DNA from: Anseongella sp036570465
GTDB lineage: Bacteria; Bacteroidota; Bacteroidia; Sphingobacteriales; Sphingobacteriaceae
Direction of reading: 5' to 3'
DNA: 5,172 bases
Assembly: GCA_036570465.1 (NCBI GenBank)
Contig: DATCYD010000332.1
Coordinates: 1 to 5,172 of the forward strand
The notes under the pieces were generated by a model, which did no database searches, was not told the origin of the DNA, and saw only the letters and a program-made list of their open reading frames with translations. A program made the translations under genes and the position numbers. Shown here one piece after another: positions 1-5,172 of this stretch. Position 1 is the first letter of the stretch; every line of letters begins with the position of its first letter.

Positions 1-3
1 ACT

Positions 4-1449
4 ATGAGTGAAGACCTGAAAGTTCTGGAAGAGATTACCCAATCGGAGTATAAGTACGGATTCCATACTGATATCGAGACCGAATATGCTCCTGCAGGGT
101 TAAACGAAGATATCATCCGGTTTATTTCTGCCAAAAAGGAAGAACCTGAATTTCTGCTGGAATGGCGGTTGAAGGCTTTTCGTAACTGGCAAAAAATGGA
201 AGAACCTCACTGGCCAAATCTGACCTATTCGGCAATTGATTACCAGGCGCTTTCCTATTATGCAGCCCCAAAGAAAAAGCCGCAGCTAAATAGTATGGAC
301 GAAGTGGACCCGGAACTTCGGGCTACTTTTGATAAATTGGGCATCTCTCTGGATGAGCAGAAACTTTTATCCGGTGTGGCGGTAGATGCTGTTTTTGATT
401 CAGTTTCCATTGCCACCACCTTCCGGGAAAAACTGAAGGAAGCCGGTGTGATCTTTTGCTCGGTGAGTGAAGCGGTAAAGGAGCATCCTGAGCTGGTTAA
501 AAAATACCTGGGGTCTGTTGTGCCTCCCGGTGATAATTATTTTGCTGCTCTGAATTCGGCCGTTTTTTCCGATGGTTCGTTCGTCTATGTACCCAAAGGC
601 GTTCGCTGCCCGATGGAACTTTCCACTTATTTCCGGATCAATGCCTCCAATACCGGGCAATTCGAACGCACGCTGATCATAGCCGAAGAAGGCGCTTACG
701 TCAGCTATCTGGAAGGATGCACCGCTCCCATGCGGGACGAGAATCAACTTCACGCAGCGGTGGTAGAGATCGTGGCCCTGGACGATGCCGAGGTAAAATA
801 TTCAACCGTACAGAACTGGTATCCTGGTGACAAGGAAGGAAAAGGCGGAATTTATAATTTCGTGACCAAGCGCGGCATATGCGCAGGAGCCCGTTCAAGG
901 ATCTCCTGGACGCAAGTGGAAACCGGATCTGCCATTACCTGGAAATATCCAAGTGTTATCCTGAAGGGTGACCATTCCATGGGTGAATTTTATTCCGTAG
1001 CAGTAACCAACAACCATCAGCAAGCCGATACGGGTACTAAAATGATCCATTTGGGAAAGAACACCCGAAGCCGGATCGTGTCGAAAGGAATTTCTGCCGG
1101 TGTCAGCAATAACTCGTATCGCGGACTGGTGAAAGTGGGCAAGAATGCTCATAAATCCCGGAATTACACGCAATGTGATTCCTTGCTGATCGGCGACAAG
1201 TGTGGCGCCCATACTTTCCCCTACATTGAGGTAAAGAATCAAACAGCTCAGATTGAGCACGAAGCCACTACCTCAAAAATCGGGGAAGACCAGATATTTT
1301 ACTGCAATCAACGCGGCATCGGTCCCGAAGAAGCAGTGAGCCTGATTGTGAACGGCTACTGCCGGGAAGTATTGAACCATCTTCCGATGGAATTTGCAGT
1401 TGAAGCACAGAAACTGCTGGCTGTTAGCCTTGAGGGTAGTGTTGGTTAA
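4..1449 (+). CDS. sufB: SufB, Fe-S cluster assembly scaffold protein
   Basis: Scaffold subunit of the cytoplasmic SufBC2D complex, on which sulfur from SufE and iron are assembled into a nascent Fe-S cluster. The 481-residue product has an N-terminal helical region (about 1-130), a central beta-helix (about 150-390) and the conserved C-terminal helical domain ending in EGSVG. Residues matching those important in E. coli SufB (495 aa) are all present: R211, N213, C239, Q270, W272 and K289 along the sulfur path, and C391 plus E418-H419-E420 at the cluster-building site (E. coli R226, N228, C254, Q285, W287, K303, C405, E432-E434). The first cysteine is C152, so the N-terminal cysteine motif of E. 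coli SufB is absent. The ATG at 4 gives the N-terminus expected for the family, but only three bases precede it, so an upstream start and the ribosome site cannot be judged. First gene seen of a five-gene operon. Confidence 0.97.
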   Translation: MSEDLKVLEEITQSEYKYGFHTDIETEYAPAGLNEDIIRFISAKKEEPEFLLEWRLKAFRNWQKMEEPHWPNLTYSAIDYQALSYYAAPKKKPQLNSMDEVDPELRATFDKLGISLDEQKLLSGVAVDAVFDSVSIATTFREKLKEAGVIFCSVSEAVKEHPELVKKYLGSVVPPGDNYFAALNSAVFSDGSFVYVPKGVRCPMELSTYFRINASNTGQFERTLIIAEEGAYVSYLEGCTAPMRDENQLHAAVVEIVALDDAEVKYSTVQNWYPGDKEGKGGIYNFVTKRGICAGARSRISWTQVETGSAITWKYPSVILKGDHSMGEFYSVAVTNNHQQADTGTKMIHLGKNTRSRIVSKGISAGVSNNSYRGLVKVGKNAHKSRNYTQCDSLLIGDKCGAHTFPYIEVKNQTAQIEHEATTSKIGEDQIFYCNQRGIGPEEAVSLIVNGYCREVLNHLPMEFAVEAQKLLAVSLEGSVG

Positions 1450-1472
1450 TGTAAAAGATTAAGAAAAAGAAT
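1450..1472 (+). promoter_or_regulatory. A-rich sufB-sufC spacer, probable translation start region
   Basis: This is the only real gap between genes in the operon. It is strongly A-rich (AAGAAAAAGA at 1461-1470) and has no good Shine-Dalgarno sequence at the usual distance from the sufC ATG. A-rich leaders without a Shine-Dalgarno site are common in Bacteroidota, so I infer that it serves as the unstructured ribosome entry region for sufC. I see no hairpin or promoter in it. Confidence 0.4.
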
Positions 1473-2231
1473 ATGTTGACAATAAAAGATCTAAAAGCTT
1501 CAATAGAAGGAAAGGAAATATTGAGGGGCATCAGCCTCCAGGTAAACCCGGGAGAAGTGCACGCGATCATGGGCCCCAACGGCTCCGGAAAGAGTACGCT
1601 CTCAGCGATCCTGGCAGGCCGTGAGGAATACGAAGTCACCGGCGGGAGTGTCACCTACAATGGAGAGGACTTGCTTGAACTGGCTCCGGAAGAACGGGCT
1701 CGTGCCGGTATCTTTCTGGCATTTCAGTATCCGGTGGAGATCCCCGGTGTAAGCACGACAAATTTCCTGAAAACAGCGGTTAATGAGCTGCGAAAAGCCC
1801 GTGGCGAGGAGCCGCTGGATGCTGTGCAGTTTCTGAAACTGATGAAGGAAAAAATGAAACTGGTAGAGATGAACCAGTCCCTGCTTAGCCGTTCGCTGAA
1901 TGAAGGGTTTTCAGGTGGAGAGAAAAAACGAAATGAAATATTTCAGATGGCCATGCTTGAGCCCGCTTTGTCGATTCTCGACGAAACCGATTCAGGCCTG
2001 GACATTGACGCCCTCCGTTTGGTGGCAGGCGGCGTGAACCAGTTGCGCAATAAAGACAATGCCTGCATCTTAATTACCCACTACCAGCGACTGCTGGAAT
2101 ACATTGTACCGGATTTTGTGCATGTATTATATAAGGGACGAATCGTAAAATCAGGAGATAAAAGTCTGGCGCTTGAACTGGAAGCCAAAGGCTACGACTG
2201 GATCAAGGACGAAGATAAAGTAGAAGCTTAA
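1473..2231 (+). CDS. sufC: SufC, Fe-S assembly ATPase (ABC-type)
   Basis: Soluble ABC-type ATPase that dimerises in the SufBC2D complex. Its ATP cycle reshapes the SufB-SufD interface to allow cluster building. It has no membrane segments and is not a transporter. The product is 252 residues (E. coli 248). Visible motifs: Walker A GPNGSGKS at 34-41 with K40; Q-loop Q85 followed by the SufC-typical YPVEIPGVS; the variant ABC signature FSGGEKKR at 146-153; Walker B and D-loop ILDETDSGLD at 168-177 with catalytic E171; switch histidine H203 in THYQR. K40, K152, E171, D173 and H203 fall at the same numbers as in E. coli SufC, including the K152/E171 pair known to form a regulatory salt bridge there. 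The ATG at 1473 yields the standard MLTIKDL start. SufD follows with no spacer. Confidence 0.98.
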   Translation: MLTIKDLKASIEGKEILRGISLQVNPGEVHAIMGPNGSGKSTLSAILAGREEYEVTGGSVTYNGEDLLELAPEERARAGIFLAFQYPVEIPGVSTTNFLKTAVNELRKARGEEPLDAVQFLKLMKEKMKLVEMNQSLLSRSLNEGFSGGEKKRNEIFQMAMLEPALSILDETDSGLDIDALRLVAGGVNQLRNKDNACILITHYQRLLEYIVPDFVHVLYKGRIVKSGDKSLALELEAKGYDWIKDEDKVEA

Positions 2232-2234
2232 ATG
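2229..2234 (+). other. sufC/sufD stop-start junction TAAATG
   Basis: The sufC stop TAA is followed at once by the sufD ATG with zero spacing, and no Shine-Dalgarno-like sequence precedes it. This arrangement suggests that the ribosome ending sufC restarts on sufD, coupling their synthesis. The spacing is seen directly; the coupling is inferred. Confidence 0.6.
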
Positions 2235-3512
2235 AACAATGCCATTATAGCCGGAGATCCGGATATCCAACGCTCCATTGACGCGATTTCCGCCAAAAAA
2301 CGGGAAGCAGCAGCCTGGTTTGAGCAGCATGGCTATCCTCATCAGAAGCTGGAAGACTGGAAATATACCCCTGTACACAGGATAACCGCACCGGACTACG
2401 TACTTCCCGGAAGAGACACAGCCAGTTTGCTCAGTAAGGAATCCTTTGCTACCCTGCCCTTTACCGGACTGGATGCCTGGTACCTTGTTTTTATAAATGG
2501 CTGGCTCAGCAGTGAACTTTCGGTCATTCCACATGAAGAAAAGGGAATTACCGTTGGTAACATGGCTGATGAAGCCTTGCAGACCCTGGCAGCGCCCCAT
2601 TTGGGGACAATTGCGGGCTTGAATTCAGGTTTTGTGGCCTCCAATACCGCCGGTTTCACCGATGGAGCCTTTATTCATGCTACTGGCGGAAGCCACCTGG
2701 AGAAACCTGTTGTTGTGTATCACCTGGCCCTTGCTACGGACGCGCCGGTGAAGATACGGCCCCGTAACTTATTCGTGGCTGAACAGGATGCCTCCTTCAA
2801 GGTCATTGAAGTATTTGCCGGAGCCACGAAAGAGGCTGCCTTAACGAATATTGTTACGGAAATAAAGGCAGAGCGGAATGCAGTAGTGGATTACACCAAA
2901 CTGCAGTTGGAAACCGGAGAGAACTATCACGTAGGATATACAGAGATTGACCAGCATGAGAATGCCTCGGTTGATACACATATAATCTCGCTGAACGGCG
3001 CCTTTGTGAGAAACAATCTTCATTTCCGCCTGTCGGATAAGCATTGCCGAAGCATCATGAACGGACTTTACCTGCTTACCGGGAATCAGTTTCTGGACAA
3101 CCATACTCGGGTAAATCACAATTCGCCGGAATGCTACAGTGATCAGCTCTACAAAGGCATTATCAACGACAAGGCCACTGCTGTTTTCAACGGAAAGGTC
3201 TTTGTTGAAAAGGATGCGCAAAAAACAAATGCTTACCAGCGGAATGTGAACATCCTGCTTTCAGACGAAGCCACGGTCAACACCAAACCTCAGCTGGAAA
3301 TCTTTGCCGATGACGTACGTTGTACGCACGGGGCCACCAGCGGACATCTGGATGACGAAGCTGTTTTCTATCTTCGTTCGCGGGGGCTTTCTGAAAAGGA
3401 TGCCAAACGCATGTTACTACGGGCTTATGCCGAAGAGGTCATTGACAAGTTGCAGATAGATGCGCTGAAGGAGCCGCTGATGCAAATCGCCGCTCAAAAA
3501 TTTGATAAATAA
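2232..3512 (+). CDS. sufD: SufD, Fe-S cluster assembly protein, SufB paralogue
   Basis: Partner of SufB in the SufBC2D scaffold, needed in E. coli for iron acquisition and for shaping the cluster site at the SufB-SufD interface. The product is 426 residues (E. coli 423). It has a helical N-terminal domain with the SufD-type LEDWKYTPV segment (about 40-48), a diverged central beta-helix (about 100-350), and a conserved C-terminal SufB/SufD domain from NTKPQLEIFADDVRC (350-364) through FYLRSRGL and a closing helical region. C364 and H366 in the CTHGAT motif match E. coli SufD C358 and H360; the histidine is the one known to be needed for cluster formation. As usual, the N-terminal half is much less conserved than in SufB, and the SufB C-terminal EHEATTS motif is not present, which separates it from a second SufB. 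The ATG directly abuts the sufC stop, and sufS abuts its own stop. Confidence 0.95.
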   Translation: MNNAIIAGDPDIQRSIDAISAKKREAAAWFEQHGYPHQKLEDWKYTPVHRITAPDYVLPGRDTASLLSKESFATLPFTGLDAWYLVFINGWLSSELSVIPHEEKGITVGNMADEALQTLAAPHLGTIAGLNSGFVASNTAGFTDGAFIHATGGSHLEKPVVVYHLALATDAPVKIRPRNLFVAEQDASFKVIEVFAGATKEAALTNIVTEIKAERNAVVDYTKLQLETGENYHVGYTEIDQHENASVDTHIISLNGAFVRNNLHFRLSDKHCRSIMNGLYLLTGNQFLDNHTRVNHNSPECYSDQLYKGIINDKATAVFNGKVFVEKDAQKTNAYQRNVNILLSDEATVNTKPQLEIFADDVRCTHGATSGHLDDEAVFYLRSRGLSEKDAKRMLLRAYAEEVIDKLQIDALKEPLMQIAAQKFDK

Positions 3513-3515
3513 ATG
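3510..3515 (+). other. sufD/sufS stop-start junction TAAATG
   Basis: This is the same arrangement as at the sufC/sufD boundary: TAA followed immediately by ATG, preceded by an A/T-rich stretch and no Shine-Dalgarno site. It supports co-transcription and probable translational coupling of sufD with sufS. The coupling is inferred. Confidence 0.6.
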
Positions 3516-4724
3516 ATCGATATAAATGCAATCAGGAAACAATTTCCCGTGCTTCACCAGGAAGTGAACGGGCATCCCCTGGTGTATTTAGATAATGCGG
3601 CCACCGCGCAAAAACCCAGGCGAGTAATTGACGCACTGTTGCATTATTACGAATTTGACAATTCCAATATTCACCGGGGCGTGCATACGCTTGCAGACCG
3701 TGCTACCGAGGGATTTGAGGGAACCCGCGAGCTGGCAGCCCGTTTTATCAACGCTGCCGAACGGGAGGAAGTCATCTTTACCAAAGGTACCACAGAAGGG
3801 ATCAATCTGGTGGCACAGAGTTTTGGGAGAAATACCCTGCAACCCGGGGACGAAGTCATTATTTCGGCCATGGAGCATCATTCGGGAATTGTGCCCTGGC
3901 AGATGATCTGCGAAGAAAAAGGCGCGGTGCTGAAGGTGATCCCGGTTAGCCCGGAAGGCGAATTACTCATGGATGAATACGAGCGCCTGCTCAGTCCACG
4001 AACAAAAATGGTCTCAGTGGTACATGTCTCCAATACCCTGGGCACCATTAATCCCATCAGGAAGATCACAGATCTTGCTCATCAGGCGGGCGCCCGGGTA
4101 CTGATTGACGCCGCGCAGTCTGTAGGACATCTTCCTGTTGACGTGCAGGAGATTGGCTGCGACTTTTTGGTTTTCTCCGCGCATAAGATTTACGGACCTA
4201 CCGGGGTGGGCATTCTTTATGGCAAACGCAGCGAGCTGGAGGCGCTGCCTCCCTATCAGGGTGGTGGTTCCATGATCCGCGATGTACATTTCGAAAAAAC
4301 AACCTATAACGACATTCCCTATAAGTTTGAGGCCGGCACACCCACCATTGGAGAAGTAGTGGCCTTTGCTCCGGCTATAGAATTTATCAATGAGCTGGGT
4401 AAGCCTGCTATTCACGAACATGAAGACCGGCTTTTCCAACAGGCCAGGGAAGGGCTGAAATCCATTCAGGGCGTGCGCCTGATCGGTACCGCTTCTGATG
4501 CTTCCGGCATTGTTTCCTTTCTGCTGGATAAAACACATCTGTTTGATACTGGCATGCTGCTCGATGCACGGGGCATCGCAGTACGTACTGGACATCATTG
4601 TACTCAGCCACTGATGGAACGGATGGGAATCGAAGGAACCTGCCGCGCTTCTTTTGCTGTTTACAACACGGCTAAGGAAGTGGATTATTTTCTGGAAAGT
4701 GTCGAAAAAATCGCATCAAGGTGA
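3513..4724 (+). CDS. sufS: SufS, PLP-dependent cysteine desulfurase (group II)
   Basis: Converts L-cysteine to L-alanine and holds the released sulfur as a persulfide on its active cysteine before handing it to SufE. Class V aminotransferase fold, 403 residues (E. coli SufS 406). Key residues line up with E. coli, one lower in number: H122 (stacks on PLP) in MEHHSGIVPWQ, D199 and Q202 in IDAAQSVGH (contact the PLP ring), K225 in FSAHKIYGPTG (Schiff base with PLP), C363 in RTGHHCTQP (persulfide) and R378 in CRASF (substrate carboxylate). The RxGHHC motif and short active-site loop mark the group II SufS/CsdA type, unlike group I IscS/NifS. The residue after C363 is Thr where Ala is common in remembered homologues. 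The start abuts the sufD stop, and the 3' end overlaps sufE. A stand-alone CsdA-like role is unlikely given the position inside the suf operon next to sufE. Confidence 0.97.
   Translation: MIDINAIRKQFPVLHQEVNGHPLVYLDNAATAQKPRRVIDALLHYYEFDNSNIHRGVHTLADRATEGFEGTRELAARFINAAEREEVIFTKGTTEGINLVAQSFGRNTLQPGDEVIISAMEHHSGIVPWQMICEEKGAVLKVIPVSPEGELLMDEYERLLSPRTKMVSVVHVSNTLGTINPIRKITDLAHQAGARVLIDAAQSVGHLPVDVQEIGCDFLVFSAHKIYGPTGVGILYGKRSELEALPPYQGGGSMIRDVHFEKTTYNDIPYKFEAGTPTIGEVVAFAPAIEFINELGKPAIHEHEDRLFQQAREGLKSIQGVRLIGTASDASGIVSFLLDKTHLFDTGMLLDARGIAVRTGHHCTQPLMERMGIEGTCRASFAVYNTAKEVDYFLESVEKIASR
4721..4724 (+). other. sufS/sufE overlap GTGA
   Basis: The GTG start of sufE shares bases with the TGA stop of sufS, a four-base overlap in the -1 frame. 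No clear Shine-Dalgarno site stands at a useful distance upstream (only AAGG running into the start codon). This favours re-initiation by ribosomes ending sufS and would tie SufE output to that of its partner SufS. The overlap is seen directly; the coupling is inferred. Confidence 0.6.
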
Positions 4725-5164
4725 AACCGGAAATCAACGAAATACAAGACGAGATCATCGAAGAATTTTCCCTGCTCGCCGGAGATATGGAAAGTACCAT
4801 TTTTTATATCATGGAAATGGGCAACAAACTCTCTCCCCTTGAGGACGAATTCAAGGTCGAAAATAATATCGTCAAAGGCTGTCAGTCAAAAGTATGGCTT
4901 ACCAGCTCCTACCACGATGGCAGGATCAACTTCCGGGCAGACAGTAACACCGATATTACCAGGGGCCTGATAAGCATGCTCATCCGGATCTGGGACCAGC
5001 GTACCCCGGACGAGATCCTGGACTCCGACTTATACTTTGTAGAACGCATTGGCATGCGCAAGGTGGTTGGTTCTCAGCGCTCAAACGGATTTGCCTCGAT
5101 GATCAAGCAAATGAAACTGTACGCCCTGGCTTACAAGACCCGGCCGGTTTCAAAGATAAACTGA
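4721..5164 (+). CDS. sufE: SufE, sulfur acceptor and activator of SufS
   Basis: Small cytoplasmic protein that takes the persulfide sulfur from SufS, stimulates its desulfurase activity and passes sulfur to SufB. The product is 147 residues (E. coli 138). The single cysteine, C54 in VKGCQSKVWL, matches the E. coli SufE acceptor C51. Downstream are the family's conserved DSDLYFVERIGM region (about 99-110) and SQRSNGFASMI (about 118-128), whose R120 probably matches E. coli R119. The GTG at 4721 is chosen because it gives the normal N-terminal helix and overlaps the sufS stop. The first in-frame ATG (4787, residue 23) would remove that helix. The lysine- and arginine-containing C-terminal tail is slightly longer than in E. 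coli. A CsdE identity is possible from sequence alone, but position next to sufS argues for SufE. Confidence 0.95.
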   Translation: MKPEINEIQDEIIEEFSLLAGDMESTIFYIMEMGNKLSPLEDEFKVENNIVKGCQSKVWLTSSYHDGRINFRADSNTDITRGLISMLIRIWDQRTPDEILDSDLYFVERIGMRKVVGSQRSNGFASMIKQMKLYALAYKTRPVSKIN

Positions 5165-5172
5165 TTTTAACA

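Noticed and set aside
1476..1481. TTGACA, a perfect sigma-70 -35 hexamer at the start of sufC
   Set aside because: It encodes residues 2-3 of SufC, has no convincing -10 partner at 16-18 bases, and Bacteroidota housekeeping promoters use a different consensus.
2151..2600. Minus-strand open frame of 149 codons across the sufC/sufD boundary
   Set aside because: It is antisense to two clear genes, looks like no known family and has an unusual residue mix. It is treated as a shadow frame, as are the other antisense frames at 400-753, 701-898, 895-1260, 1424-1654, 2396-2659, 2841-3221, 3588-3881, 3671-3871, 3878-4069 and 4408-4611.
3313..3320. ACGTACGT palindrome in sufD
   Set aside because: An 8-base self-complementary run within the conserved DVRC coding stretch is expected by chance, and there is no second copy or operator-like context.
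3628..3906. Plus-strand frame of 92 codons inside sufS
   Set aside because: It is an alternate-frame shadow of the conserved SufS N-terminal half, with no family resemblance.
4014..4598. Minus-strand open frame of 194 codons opposite sufS
   Set aside because: It lies wholly inside a strongly conserved SufS frame, has no recognisable domain or start context, and its composition is what the reverse complement of a coding strand gives.
4654..4842. Plus-strand frame of 62 codons spanning the sufS/sufE junction
   Set aside because: It is out of frame with both genes, rich in Arg and Lys in the way of frame-shifted reads, and conflicts with the well-supported SufE frame.
5165..5172. Short T/A-rich tail after sufE as a possible terminator
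   Set aside because: Only eight bases are visible and no hairpin stem precedes them outside the coding sequence, so a terminator cannot be supported.

Overview
The window is one compact, plus-strand SUF iron-sulfur cluster assembly operon in the order sufB-sufC-sufD-sufS-sufE. All five reading frames are intact, and they fill the window almost edge to edge (4-5164). No RNA gene, mobile element, CRISPR array or long non-coding stretch is visible. The largest gap between genes is 23 bases.

Organism: the gene order, the SufB N-terminus (EYKYGF...EWRLKAF style), A-rich translation starts without clear Shine-Dalgarno sites, and base composition near 50% GC by eye all suggest a member of the Bacteroidota (Cytophaga/Flavobacterium/Sphingobacterium-like). 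This is inferred from remembered family sequences and not from a search. A finer placement is not justified.

Layout: sufB (4-1449) is followed by a 23-base A-rich gap, then sufC (1473-2231). SufC, sufD and sufS abut with no spacer: the stop of one is followed at once by the start of the next (TAAATG at 2229-2234 and at 3510-3515). SufE starts at a GTG inside the sufS stop (GTGA, 4721-4724). The operon promoter and any upstream gene (often a sufA/iscA-type or regulator gene) lie left of the window. The last 8 bases after sufE are too few to show a terminator or the next gene.

How the genes work together: SufS (PLP cysteine desulfurase) takes sulfur from L-cysteine as a persulfide on C363. SufE accepts it on C54 and carries it to the SufB-SufC2-SufD scaffold. 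There the cluster is built at the SufB/SufD interface, driven by ATP binding and hydrolysis in the SufC dimer. The residues known from E. coli to matter for each step are all present, so this looks like a complete, working, conserved housekeeping system. I found no sign of a new system here; the findings below are modest.
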